A program made the position numbers and the translations under genes. Below are positions 53,815 to 64,000 of a stretch of 64,000 nucleotides of DNA, piece by piece (within the stretch, counting starts at the first letter, position 1; every line of letters begins with the position of its first letter). The stretch spans positions 1 through 64,000 of the forward strand of contig CAVNZG010001081.1 of assembly GCA_963693315.1 (NCBI GenBank), in the 5' to 3' direction. The notes under the pieces are model-generated. The model worked only from the letters and a program-made list of their open reading frames with translations, did not search any database and had not been told where the DNA came from. The DNA is from Diogma glabrata. Taxonomy: Eukaryota > Arthropoda > Insecta > Diptera > Cylindrotomidae.

Positions 53815-53985
53815 TAGAATTTTTTGCTGAGAGAATCAATTAAATAGCAAAATAATAATTTAATACACAAAATTGCAATTCAAAACAAAAGTTGTAAAAT
53901 TCTTTGTTTTGAATAGTTTTTCCTATTCTGCAAAATTTATTTCTTATCATTTATTTCATTTTAACACATAATTGCAATTTGATAA

Positions 53986-55631
53986 ATATGGAGGGGCTGA
54001 AATCTCACAGCTCTGAGATATCAAGACTTCGGTCTGGGTTAAGGATTTTGATATAGTTTTCGGCAAAAAACTTTTATGAGGACATGGTTTTTAGTTTTGG
54101 GCAGCGATGTATATCCAACATAACTCTTTGTTAAAGTACAAGTATTTTTTATCTCTGTTTAAAAATTTATTACAAAACTAACACGAAACATCAATACGTT
54201 GCCGGAAAATTATAATCAAAATTCCAAAAATATTGTTAAATTAAATAAAATCAAACTTTTTCAAAATTCCAAAAATATCCCAAAAATTAGAATAAAATCA
54301 AATATTTAAATTTTTTATAAATTCCAATAATATTTCAAAAATTCTTAAAAATTCGAACTTTTTCCAAAATTCTAAAAATATTGCAAAAATTATTACAAAA
54401 TCAAAAATTGAAAATTTTTTCAAAATTCCAAAAATTATAATAATATCAAAAATTAAAAATTTTTCAACATTCTAAAAATATTCCAAAAATTCTTACAAAA
54501 TCAAAAATTAAAACTTTTTCCGAAATTCTAAATATATTGCAAAATACAAAATCAAGAATACAAACTTTTTCAAAATTCCAAAAATATTTCAAAAACTATA
54601 ACAAATTCAAAAATTTCCATGTCCAATTTTTTTGATTAGATTTATAAATATTTTCATTTTAAATTACATTTACGTCATAAAAACAGCTACATTTTTTTTC
54701 CAAAAAATTGGCTAAAAAAATAAATAAAATCTTTTTTTGACACACTTGACATTATTTTTTGACAAACTTATAATGCCATAATTCTCTATAATAATAATTA
54801 AATATCATGTCATACAAACTATAAATTTTATTTTTTTCTAAAAAAAATTGGGTAAAAAATAAATAAAAACCTTTTTTTTGACACACTTGACAACATATTT
54901 TGACAAACTTATAATTCCATAATTCTCAATAATAATAATAAAATTTCATTTCAAAGAAACAATTTTGTTTTTTCCAATAAATTGGGTAAAAAAATAAATA
55001 AAAATCTTTCTTTTGACACACTTGACAACATTTTTTTGACAAACTTATAATGCCATAATTCTCAATAATAATAATAAAACTTCATTTCAAACAAACAATT
55101 GTCTTCATTTTTTTTCCAAAAAATTAGGTAGAAAAATAAATAAAAATCTTTCTTTGACACACTTGACAACATTTTTTTGACAAACTTATAATGCAATAAT
55201 CTAGTTTTTGATCTCACATACCAATCCCGACCATCAAGATTTCTCCAAATTTAATGTTCCTATTCGTAATCACTTAAAATGAACGTTTTTTAAGCCAAAA
55301 ATATGAAAATTTGCTATTTTTGACACACATAATGATTTTTTTGACACACTTCCGGTACAGTTATCGAACACAGCGTCCTTTCGGACCTGCTCCTTGTGAA
55401 TACCTATTTTTAGAAAAAAAAATTTTTGAAATCCCTCCAGCGGTTTTCCCTGCAGCGTAGGTAATGACGGCGGACGGCCGGCCGGCCGGCCGGCAGACAG
55501 ACATACATTTTTTTTTTTTTTGCTTTTTTAGAATCAGGAGGTCCTAAAACGTCGAGAAATGTCAAAAAAAGTGGGGGTAAGAATTTCACTTTGAGCTCAT
55601 GAATGTAATACTTAGGTCTTTCAGACCGAAG
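53986..55631 (+). mobile_element. TIR-type element family M, copy 2 (inserted in the PolB element)
   Basis: TSD TAA at 53983-53985 and 55632-55634; the second PolB copy near 63622-63635 has the unoccupied site. Starts ATATGGAGGGGCTGAAATC with a hairpin (AATCTCA/TGAGAT). An ACTTCGGTCTG motif lies about 40 bp in, inverted at the right end (CAGACCGAAG). Contains an oligo-T, a GGCC-rich simple repeat near 55470-55500 and repeated 'GACACACTTGACA' units. Non-coding. Confidence 0.78.
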
Positions 55632-55634
55632 TAA

Positions 55635-56126
55635 TATTCATTAAATCTCAAAGTTTTACGCAAAATTGCAATTCAAAACAAAAAGTTGTAAAATTCTTTG
55701 TTTTGAATAGTTTTTCCGATTCTACAAATTTATTTCATGTCATTTTTCATTTTAATACATAATTGCAATTTGATAATATTCAATAATATTCAATAAAATT
55801 TCAAAAGAAGAAAAATTCTTTGTTTCAAATAGTTTTTTCTTATCAGTCTTAATTATTTTATGTAATTTCACATTTGATAATAGTTTACGCTCAATCTCAT
55901 AACAGATTGCCTTAGTGATTATACAGAAACGGGGGTGAAATATGATCATACACGTTTGAGTCGTTTGAAGTATGTAATCAGATTTCTGAGTTCGATGATT
56001 TTTATTTTGACATTTTTTTACAATCTCACGCTTGAAAATTAGTCTTAGTGAAATAGATCAATTACTTTTATAAAGACGTCATACATTTCATCCCTCAACC
56101 TGTTTCATCATGTTTTTTTTAATCAG
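55635..56126. other. PolB element interior between M and right TIR
   Basis: Unique to the right side of the element; repeated at 63135-63630 in copy 2. A 65-codon ORF (55752-55949, minus strand; 63314-63511 in copy 2) is open in both copies, but the copies are too alike for that to mean conservation. I do not claim it as a gene. Confidence 0.4.
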
Positions 56127-57037
56127 TTAAAACTAATCAACACCACATTTTTACGTGAAGACTGTTATAATCAAAACAAAACAAAAAATAGAAAAATTAT
56201 GTGCGTTTTCTGTTTTTTATTTATTTAAATAATTAAAAACAAATCGATGACGTCTTAAATTCTTACCTCATATTTTTTTTTAAGTATTATCAACCAGTTA
56301 AAAACTAACAACTTTACATTCCGAAATCTCTGAAATCTTAAAATTGAAAACAAAACAATATTTCCAATCTATTATTTACTCAGAAATACATACACACAAC
56401 CAACAAATAAAATCCACATTCGCATAATTTATAATTCACACAGTTAAAAAATTTTTAAGCCACAGATATTTTCTTGTCTTATGCATAATTTTTTTAATTG
56501 CTTAACGTCTTAACGAAATAGATCAATTACTTTTATAAGATGTCATACATTTCACACCTCAACCTGTTTCATCATGTTTTTTAATCAGTTAAAACTAATC
56601 AACACCACATTTTTACGTGAAGACTGTTATAATCAAAACAAAACAAAAATAAAAAAATATGTACGTTTTCTGTTTTTTATTTATTTTAATAATTAAAACA
56701 AATCGATGACATCTTAAATTCTTACTTAAAATAGAAAGAAAAAATAAAGTGTAAAACAAATTCCTAATACCTCGATTCCTCTTTTTTGTTTTCATTTTCT
56801 TATAATCTCACGCTTGACCTTGGATCAAAATTTACAATTTGAGATCTTCATATAAGAAATAACACACGATTTAGTGCTAAGATCTGACCTTGAATCAAAA
56901 TTTACATTTTGAGATCTTCATACAAGAAATAACACACGATTTTGGGCTGAGATCTGACCTTGGATCAAAATTGACAATTTGAGACCTTCATAAGAAATAA
57001 CACACGATTTTGCGCTGGAACCCGCATAGCTTACCTA

Positions 57038-57039
<2 letters not shown>
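56127..57039 (-). repeat. Right TIR of PolB element copy 1
   Basis: Inverse of 48684-49597 with the same tandem 68-70-bp units (near 56810-57020) next to the end. Abuts a second (TA)n tract. Confidence 0.88.

Positions 57040-57132
<93 letters not shown>
57040..57132. repeat. (TA)n microsatellite, 93 bp
   Basis: Pure TA between the PolB element terminus and the Gypsy-2 LTR. If the 57040-62222 block is turned round, this tract lies on the far side of Gypsy-2, matching the (TA)n before its 5' LTR. Confidence 0.95.
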
Positions 57133-57136
<4 letters not shown>

Positions 57137-57805
57137 ACGTTTTTGCAACCTTCCTTCGAATTGGCCTAACTTACAATTCGATAAACGCAATTCCCAATCT
57201 CTTTCTGAGTTCGATCACTGATTAGTAAGCAAACACACCAGGTTTTATTAAGTATTCAACACCTTAACTGTTCCACAACAACAGGAAAACAATACAGCAA
57301 ACAATATTCCCAACTAGAATATTCTTCCAACAGCTTTGAAACTCCAACGGTTTATTGTAGAAATTTCCAATTCACAACGTTCAAAATAATACACAAAATA
57401 TTTCTATTTAATAACACTTATAACTTTATTTACAAAATCTTTACACAAAAACTAATTTAAAGATCACTTTTATAATTTTTAACTTCACAATCGCAGGTTT
57501 AAAATAAACTAATTAAAAACTACAAGAATCATTTTCCTTATATACCTTCTGCTTAATCTCTAGAAATTTCTAGGTAACTTTTTAGAAACCTTGAGAAAAT
57601 ATTAGAATATTCGATTATTTTACGTTACGTTGATTTGATTTATAAAATCATAAAACAAATAGACCTTAATTCTAAGAACATGTACAACAACAACAACACT
57701 ATTTCATTCACTTTCTGTTGTGTTTTGTTGATTTTATTTTCCTGGAAGTGACCGTAATCGTTTAGATCTTTCTGTAATCGTCTAGATTTTTCTGCAATCG
57801 TAACA
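57133..57805 (-). repeat. 3' LTR of Gypsy-2
   Basis: 673 bp, no difference from 47231-47903 seen by eye. Confidence 0.9.
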
Positions 57806-57816
57806 ATACCCTCCAC

Positions 57817-60800
57817 TTAAGCCTGTTCGTCCCGAACAGGATCTAGCTCTCCTTTGTATAAGGCCAATCTTTCCAAATGTACTACTTTCGCTTTGCCTCG
57901 ATGGCCTTTCTTAATTCTATAAACTACGTCATTCAACTTCGTTATAATGTTGTAAGGTCCTTCCCATGCAGCTTGCAGTTTTGGTGATAACCCTCGTTTT
58001 CGTTGTGGGTTGTGTAGCCATACTAATTGTCCTTCTTCAAAACCTTTATTATTAGATCGTATATCATATCGGGCTTTCATTTTATCACTGGTCAGTTGTA
58101 TCTTCTGCCGAACAAGCTTGTGAATATCCTCAAGGTTCTCCCTGATTCGGTTGACGTATTCTTGCGCAGACAATGATGTTGATGGTACCGCTCCAAATTT
58201 GAGGTCACCAGGAAGTCTTAAATCACTTCCAAAAATAGTTTGAGCTGGTGTCATGGTCGTGGTGTCATGACCTGCTGATCTGTATGCCATCAAAAATAAA
58301 GGAATGTGTTGATCCCAGTTACGTTGATTCTTACTGACCACTTTTGCTAGAAATTCCTCCAAAGTAGCATTGAATCTCTCAACCATCCCATCTGACTGTG
58401 GGTGTGAAGCTGTCGTCCTCGTTTTGTTAATCCCCAGCATTTGACAAATTTCCTGGAATACAGCTGACTCGAAGTTCCGTCCCTGATCGGTGTGGATCTC
58501 CATAGGAACTCCATAGCGGCTAATCCAATTATTTATCACAACTTCAGCGATTGTGGTTGCTTCCTGGTTGGGAATCGCACACACTTCCGGCCACTTACTG
58601 AAGTAGTCCATGATCACAAGCACATATTTATTCTGATTATCAGTTGTTGGAAATGGTCCCGCTACATCCATTGCGATCCTTTCAAATGGAGCACCTACAT
58701 TGTATTGCTTCATTTTTCCATGACTTCTTCGTGCGGGTCCTTTCACCGCCGCACATTTATCGCATTTTTGACACCACTCCACAATTGATTGCCGAGTCCC
58801 CGACCAGTAAAACCGTTGTCGTATTTTTGCAAGAGTTTTGTTGATCCCAAGATGACCTCCACTCGTTCCTTCGTGATACTCTTTCAATACTGCTGGTATT
58901 TTCCCTTTTGGTACCACTGTAAGGGATTGCTTTATCTTGCCATCTGAGCTTTCCCATACCCTCTTTAAACATCCATTCTCTAGCTGAAGACTGTCCCATT
59001 GCGCCCAGTACGCCTTCAAAGTTGGAGTTTTATCAGCAATATCTCCCCATACTGGTTTGCAACCCTTTTCCTTGGACTCGATGATCGGTGCAAGATCCGG
59101 ATCTTCTAATTGATCTTTTCTTATGGCTTCAGCAGTCCATTCATCGTCAGGTAGCACTTGTAGTAATCGGACATCGATGATGTTCTCCTTATTTTCTTGA
59201 CGACTGCAATGCTTACATTCAACTTGACAGGGTCGTCTCGATAATGCATCAGCGTTCCCATGTGCAGTACCCTTTCGATGTTCAATGTCCAAATCGTACG
59301 CCTGCAACCGTTCGATCCAACGTGCTACTTGTCCCTCTGGATTTTTGAACTGGAGTAGCCATCTTAACGCACCATGGTCAGTTCTGAGATGAAATTTCTG
59401 ACCATACAAGTATTTATGAAAATGTTTGACGCATTCCATAATGGCCAATAACTCCTTCCGGGTAACACAATAATTTCGCTCCGGCTTTGATAACACTTTG
59501 GAGAAATAAGCTATCACCTTTTCCTGACCATCTATTTTCTGTGACAATACTCCTCCTATACCTTCATTACTGGCATCAGTATCCAAAATAAACTGAACAT
59601 TTGGTATAGGATAGGATAGAATTGGAGCCGTACACAATCTCCTTCTGAGCTCCACAAATGCTTGTTCCTGAGGTTCATTCCATTCAAATGCCTTATCTTT
59701 TCTTGTTAACTCATGCAGACTTTTGGCAACGTTGGCGAATCCTGGCACAAACCGTCTGTAATATGTGCACAATCCAAGGAAGCTTCGTAGTTCATGTAGG
59801 TTTTTCGGTCTTGGCCAGTTCATAACTGCTGCAATCTTGTCAGAATCTGTATGAATTCCCATTGCCGTAACTTTGTGTCCCAAATATTTTACTTCTTCCT
59901 TGAAAAGTGAACACTTTTTGGGACTTAATTTTAAACCAGCTGCTTGCAACCTTTCCAGTACCTCCGCCAAGTTCCTCAAGTGGTCATCAAAGTCTTTTCC
60001 CATGACGATGATGTCATCCAAATATACAAGGCATGTTTTCCAGTGCAAGCCTTTTAGTACCCGTTCCATTAATCTCTCGAAAGTTGCGGGAGCGTTGCAT
60101 AACCCAAATGGCATGACATTAAATTGCCATAGTCCATTCCCTACACTGAACGCTGTTTTCTCCCGATCTTCATCCGCAACTTCAACCTGCCAGTAACCAC
60201 TCTGCAGATCCAATGTTGAAAACAATTTTGAACCCGATAATGTATCCAGTGTATCATCAATCCTAGGCAACGGGTAGCTATCCTTCTTAGTAACTATGTT
60301 TAGTTTCCTGTAGTCAACACAAAATCTCAAGCTCCCATCTTTCTTGCCAACCAACACCACAGGTGAGCTCCAGGGACTGTCTGAAAGCTCAATTACACCA
60401 GCTTCTTTCATATCTCTTACCATTTTATCAGCTTCCTCTCTTTTAGCCAATGGTAATCTCCTTGGTGCTTGACGTATCGGCTTTTCTGCTCCGGTATCAA
60501 TACGATGTTTCACCATATTGGTTCTGCCATTTCCTTCAGGTGAACTGCAGAATACAGACTTGTGTTGCTCCAACAATTGACGTACTGCTTTCTTCTGCTC
60601 TTCTGAAAGCCCTTCTGTCCATTTCTGCACAAGTTGTTCCATTTCTGCCTTTTGTTGTTTTGTGTTGACCGAGCAATTGATGTTTTTCTGCTCGCACTTT
60701 ATTATTTTAGCTACCTCTTCGCATTGTCCTATGATTGATCCTTTCTTAATTGTTTTCCGCGTATCTGACAGATTTAAAACCCTTACTGGTATTTTGTAAT

Positions 60801-61443
60801 CAGCATCCGATCTAACTAAGGTTTTTCCTATAACTACTTCTTTACAATTTTGTTGTTCTTCTTTGTTGGCCTCCACAACCCACAACCTGGGTGACCCAGA
60901 ACCTCCTTCCAATTTTCCCCAAATGATTGTTTCTGATTGGGGTGGCAGCTTTTCTCTGTGATCCAATATTATTCGACGGACACAATTTGAATCTTCACCA
61001 ATAAACTGGAGTGGCAACTCAACATTTCCGTACGTGAGTACTCCTTTGCCAGCATCAATAACGAATCCATTTGGCCTCATGAAGTCCATTCCCAGGATGA
61101 CTTCATCCACAATGTCAGCTACAACCACTTCATGTTGAAAGTGAGTATTCCCGATTTCAAAGTTGACCACTTTCTTTCCTTTAATACTTGCACTTTCGCC
61201 AGTAGCTGTCTGCATTCGGTATCTTCCTGCTGGTTTTAGTTTCCCTTTCACAACATCAGTGCGGACAATTGTATTTGTTGCTCCCGTATCTAACGTGATG
61301 ACACAACTTTTTCCATCAATATTAGCCCTAACAGTAAGGCTGTCACCTCCCCTTGTCAATCTCGAAACTTGGATGAAGGTTATGGGGCAATCGGTTGTGG
61401 GAGCCAGCTTATGCCCCTTTAGGCTGACTCGTTGTAGTTTAAC
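57817..61443 (-). CDS. pol: Gypsy-2 Pol (protease, RT, RNase H, integrase)
   Basis: Open from a TAG at 61471-61473 to 57817, overlapping gag by 52 nt in the -1 frame. It has no ATG near the start, so it must be made by frameshift. Domains: aspartic protease (LDTGATNTIV) near 61290; RT with YLDDIIVMG near 60000-60030; RNase H (DTDASNEG, RTDHGAL) near 59570 and 59375; integrase HHCC (HLGINK...CDKCA) near 58740-58850; catalytic D, D, E in MDVAGP, HTDQGRNF and MVERFN (58665-58370); GPY-like end (WEGPYNI). About 1,200 residues, no stops and all catalytic residues present. Confidence 0.92.
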   Translation of the reverse strand, partial: VKLQRVSLKGHKLAPTTDCPITFIQVSRLTRGGDSLTVRANIDGKSCVITLDTGATNTIVRTDVVKGKLKPAGRYRMQTATGESASIKGKKVVNFEIGNTHFQHEVVVADIVDEVILGMDFMRPNGFVIDAGKGVLTYGNVELPLQFIGEDSNCVRRIILDHREKLPPQSETIIWGKLEGGSGSPRLWVVEANKEEQQNCKEVVIGKTLVRSDADYKIPVRVLNLSDTRKTIKKGSIIGQCEEVAKIIKCEQKNINCSVNTKQQKAEMEQLVQKWTEGLSEEQKKAVRQLLEQHKSVFCSSPEGNGRTNMVKHRIDTGAEKPIRQAPRRLPLAKREEADKMVRDMKEAGVIELSDSPWSSPVVLVGKKDGSLRFCVDYRKLNIVTKKDSYPLPRIDDTLDTLSGSKLFSTLDLQSGYWQVEVADEDREKTAFSVGNGLWQFNVMPFGLCNAPATFERLMERVLKGLHWKTCLVYLDDIIVMGKDFDDHLRNLAEVLERLQAAGLKLSPKKCSLFKEEVKYLGHKVTAMGIHTDSDKIAAVMNWPRPKNLHELRSFLGLCTYYRRFVPGFANVAKSLHELTRKDKAFEWNEPQEQAFVELRRRLCTAPILSYPIPNVQFILDTDASNEGIGGVLSQKIDGQEKVIAYFSKVLSKPERNYCVTRKELLAIMECVKHFHKYLYGQKFHLRTDHGALRWLLQFKNPEGQVARWIERLQAYDLDIEHRKGTAHGNADALSRRPCQVECKHCSRQENKENIIDVRLLQVLPDDEWTAEAIRKDQLEDPDLAPIIESKEKGCKPVWGDIADKTPTLKAYWAQWDSLQLENGCLKRVWESSDGKIKQSLTVVPKGKIPAVLKEYHEGTSGGHLGINKTLAKIRQRFYWSGTRQSIVEWCQKCDKCAAVKGPARRSHGKMKQYNVGAPFERIAMDVAGPFPTTDNQNKYVLVIMDYFSKWPEVCAIPNQEATTIAEVVINNWISRYGVPMEIHTDQGRNFESAVFQEICQMLGINKTRTTASHPQSDGMVERFNATLEEFLAKVVSKNQRNWDQHIPLFLMAYRSAGHDTTTMTPAQTIFGSDLRLPGDLKFGAVPSTSLSAQEYVNRIRENLEDIHKLVRQKIQLTSDKMKARYDIRSNNKGFEEGQLVWLHNPQRKRGLSPKLQAAWEGPYNIITKLNDVVYRIKKGHRGKAKVVHLERLALYKGELDPVRDEQA
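61401..61443 (-). promoter_or_regulatory. -1 ribosomal frameshift signal at the Gypsy-2 gag-pol junction
   Basis: Minus strand: heptamer G TTA AAC (61443-61437) in the gag frame, 6-nt spacer TACAAC (61436-61431), stem GAGTCAGC (61430-61423), 14-nt loop containing the gag stop (61422-61409), stem GCTGGCTC (61408-61401). All 8 pairs form, one being U-G. Slipping back one base gives GTT AAA C.., exactly the pol frame. Confidence 0.85.
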
Positions 61444-62222
61444 TGCTGCGATCCTATTCCATCGGCCTCTCTAGCTTGCACTCGTTCTTCTGCTGGACGA
61501 CGCTGCGTAGGCGATGCTGATCTTGCTCGTTTTCTTCTAATATCTCGACATTCTCTCGAAATATGGCCCAACTTGCCACATAACCAGCATCGAATCCTAT
61601 CACTTCGAATACTTTCTCGTGGTCTTCTCCCGGTCTCCTGGTCTCGTTGTTTATATTTGTCATCACTCAACTCTAACCGGCGTATTTTAATCGATGGTTT
61701 TATAATTGCTTGTGCAGTTTCATTTGTTAGGGCATAAGCAATAGTTTCTGCGAATGTTGCTTTTGGCGACAACATTACTGCTTTTCGTGTTTCTGGATCA
61801 CGAATACCATCAGTAAACGCCTCGATCTTCATTTTCTCCATAAAATTCGGTGGAGTATTCGAGTGTGCCAAATGTACAAGGCGTTCTACTGCCGAGGAAT
61901 AATCCTGTAGAGATTCACCATTTCGTTGCAAGCGACCTTTTAGCTCAATCCTGTATAACTCCTTTTTATGGTCGCTTCCATATTTTCGTTCCAATGCATT
62001 CAATACCTCAGCATAGCTTTTTCGGTCGTTTTCCGGCACCGCCTGTAATGCTTCAGCTGCTTCCCCCTTTAGAGCAACTATCAATGCAGCAAGACGGTTT
62101 TCGGCGTTCCAAACATTTTGATCTGCTGCAGTCTCGAACTGGAACTTGAAGATGCCGAAAGATGTGGTGCCGTCATATGATGGTGGTTTTAATTTGATAT
62201 TTGCTATTTGTTGTACCACATG
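61419..62222 (-). pseudogene. gag: Gypsy-2 Gag, C-terminal fragment
   Basis: From 62222 (HVVQQIANIKLKPPSYDG) to TAA at 61419. Contains the retrotransposon Gag/capsid domain (FKFQFETAADQ...LKGEAAEALQ) and one CCHC knuckle (CWLCGKLGHISREC) near 61555-61600. The first ten codons of the longer reading frame belong to the PolB terminus. Together with 47937-48668 this would make a complete Gag of about 510 residues. Confidence 0.88.
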
Positions 62223-64000
62223 AGTAGGTAAGCTATGCGGGTTCCAGCGCAAAATCGTGTGTTATTTCTTATGAAGGTCTCAAATTGTCAATTTTGATCC
62301 AAGGTCAGATCTCAGCCCAAAATCGTGTGTTATTTCTTGTATGAAGATCTCAAAATGTAAATTTTGATTCAAGGTCAGATCTTAGCACTAAATCGTGTGT
62401 TATTTCTTATATGAAGATCTCAAATTGTAAATTTTGATCCAAGGTCAAGCGTGAGATTATAAGAAAATGAAAACAAAAAAGAGGAATCGAGGTATTAGGA
62501 ATTTGTTTTACACTTTATTTTTTCTTTCTATTTTAAGTAAGAATTTAAGATGTCATCGATTTGTTTTAATTATTAAAATAAATAAAAAACAGAAAACGTA
62601 CATATTTTTTTATTTTTGTTTTGTTTTGATTATAACAGTCTTCACGTAAAAATGTGGTGTTGATTAGTTTTAACTGATTAAAAAACATGATGAAACAGGT
62701 TGAGGTGTGAAATGTATGACATCTTATAAAAGTAATTGATCTATTTCGTTAAGACGTTAAGCAATTAAAAAAATTATGCATAAGACAAGAAAATATCTGT
62801 GGCTTAAAAATTTTTTAACTGTGTGAATTATAAATTATGCGAATGTGGATTTTATTTGTTGGTTGTGTGTATGTATTTCTGAGTAAATAATAGATTGGAA
62901 ATATTGTTTTGTTTTCAAGTTTAAGATTTCAGAGATTTCGGAATGTAAAGTTGTTAGTTTTTAACTGGTTGATAATACTTAAAAAAAAAATATGAGGTAA
63001 GAATTTAAGACGTCATCGATTTGTTTTTAATTATTTAAATAAATAAAAAACAGAAAACGCACATAATTTTTTTATTTTTTGTTTTGTTTTGATTATAACA
63101 GTCTTCACGTAAAAATGTGGTGTTGATTAGTTTTAACTGATTAAAAAAAACATGATGAAACAGGTTGAGGGATGAAATGTATGACGTCTTTATAAAAGTA
63201 ATTGATCTATTTCACTAAGACTAATTTTCAAGCGTGAGATTGTAAAAAAATGTCAAAATAAAAATCATCGAACTCAGAAATCTGATTACATACTTCAAAC
63301 GACTCAAACGTGTATGATCATATTTCACCCCCGTTTCTGTATAATCACTAAGGCAATCTGTTATGAGATTGAGCGTAAACTATTATCAAATGTGAAATTA
63401 CATAAAATAATTAAGACTGATAAGAAAAAACTATTTGAAACAAAGAATTTTTCTTCTTTTGAAATTTTATTGAATATTATTGAATATTATCAAATTGCAA
63501 TTATGTATTAAAATGAAAAATGACATGAAATAAATTTGTAGAATCGGAAAAACTATTCAAAACAAAGAATTTTACAACTTTTTGTTTTGAATTGCAATTT
63601 TGCGTAAAACTTTGAGATTTAATGAATATTATCAAATTGCAATTATGTGTTAAAATGAAATAAATGATAAGAAATAAATTTTGCAGAATAGGAAAAACTA
63701 TTCAAAACAAAGAATTTTACAACTTTTGTTTTGAATTGCAATTTTGTGTATTAAATTATTATTTTGCTATTTAATTGATTCTCTCAGCAAAAAATTCTAA
63801 TATAAATGTGTAAATTTCGATTTGAATTAGCATTGTTAAGGAGAAACCAAAGTAAAAAGATGAAAGTCGAAGCAAGTTTATTGGTAAGTGTAAATATAGA
63901 ATATCAAAGTATATATTTCGAATTTTTGTTATAAATTTTGCAATTTTTGAATTTATTTAATTTTAAACTTTAGATTCTCGGGGTGATTTTGGGGGCGATT
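62223..64000 (+). mobile_element. DNA polymerase B element, copy 2 (runs off the window)
   Basis: Begins AGTAGGTAAGCTATGCGG and follows the reverse complement of 57039 downward, nearly identically, through TIR, interior and the start of the peptide gene, but without element M (site near 63629). The polymerase gene would lie beyond 64000 on the plus strand. Touches the gag fragment of Gypsy-2 at 62222. Confidence 0.88.
63860..64000 (+). CDS. Spliced secreted-peptide gene in PolB element copy 2 (partial)
   Basis: Exon 1 63860-63883 (MKVEASLL), GTAAGT donor at 63884, acceptor TTTAG at 63969-63973, exon 2 from 63974 to the window end. Splice sites and codons match copy 1 base for base over this stretch, and TATAAAT lies at 63801-63807. 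The rest is outside the window. Confidence 0.55.

Larger units (their letters stand above)
48684..57039. mobile_element. DNA polymerase B element with 0.9-kb TIRs, copy 1
   Basis: TIRs 48684-49597 and 56127-57039 (about 914 bp) start AGTAGGTAAGCTATGCGG and are nearly identical. Genes read on the minus strand: a spliced 107-residue secreted-peptide gene (53282-53754), then a broken protein-primed-type DNA polymerase B (50005-53046). Element M (53986-55631) inserted later; without it the element is about 6.7 kb. I see no integrase, packaging ATPase, maturation protease or capsid gene, so this is not a canonical Polinton/Maverick. It may be a derivative or a PolB-only relative. AG...CT ends are compatible with Polinton-type termini. 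Confidence 0.82.
57133..62222 (-). mobile_element. Gypsy-2, 3' half, inverted (gag C-terminus, pol, LTR)
   Basis: Minus-strand continuation of the element begun at 47231: gag from 62222, pol, purine tract AAGTGGAGGGTAT near 57806-57818, LTR 57133-57805. Its gag end at 62222 directly touches a PolB element terminus, just as the 5' half does at 48683. Confidence 0.88.

Noticed and set aside
53986..55631. Helitron interpretation of family M, based on its terminal hairpin
   Set aside because: A 3-bp TAA duplication is seen on comparison with the empty site in copy 2, and the end does not read CTRR.

Overview
The window looks like repeat-rich heterochromatic or intergenic DNA of an insect. It is very AT-rich, with no rRNA, tRNA or CRISPR and no host gene that I recognise. 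The Copia, BEL/Pao, Ty3/Gypsy, Penelope-like, jockey-type and DNA-polymerase-B elements seen here are typical of arthropods; I cannot name the order or species. Family letters (A, B, C ...) are my own labels. Element boundaries come from terminal inverted repeats (TIRs), LTRs, target-site duplications (TSDs) and 'empty' copies of the same target elsewhere in the window.

Layout. 1-3490: remnants of TIR families N, M, L and H. 3494-37755: one small family-I element blown apart by about 33 kb of later insertions. In order it holds TIR elements O, A1, A2 (with B, A3, C and D inside), P, F1 (split by a nearly identical-LTR Mag-like Gypsy element whose gag and pol are separated by one UGA), Q and A4 (with G and H2 inside). 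Next come two head-to-head Penelope-like copies: one contains a truncated LINE and an intact-looking BEL/Pao element, the other contains a Copia element. Last are A5 and I2. 37756-44775: the right end of H1, then element J carrying an unusual Gypsy (Gypsy-1) whose 994-codon ORF joins gag directly to integrase, then F2, K and a solo Gypsy-2 LTR, all within another family-I copy in reverse orientation. 44776-47230: TIR element L, a tandem repeat of about 0.3 kb units, and a 0.4-kb (TA)n tract.

47231-64000: a Gypsy (Gypsy-2) is split in two. Its 5' half (LTR plus gag N-terminus, + strand) is interrupted by a TIR element of about 8.4 kb encoding a broken protein-primed-type DNA polymerase B. Its 3' half (gag C-terminus, pol, LTR) lies beyond in inverted orientation and abuts a second copy of the PolB element that runs off the window. 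Both PolB copies carry the same short spliced gene, predicted to encode a 107-residue secreted peptide; the second copy is cut by the window edge.

Most interesting: the PolB element with its spliced secreted-peptide cargo; a textbook -1 frameshift cassette in Gypsy-2 (GTTAAAC, 6-nt spacer, 8-bp stem); a UGA-CUA readthrough junction in the Mag-like element; the gag-integrase fusion Gypsy-1; and the fully readable insertion order, in which many unrelated-looking TIR families share a 3-bp TAA/TTA target.
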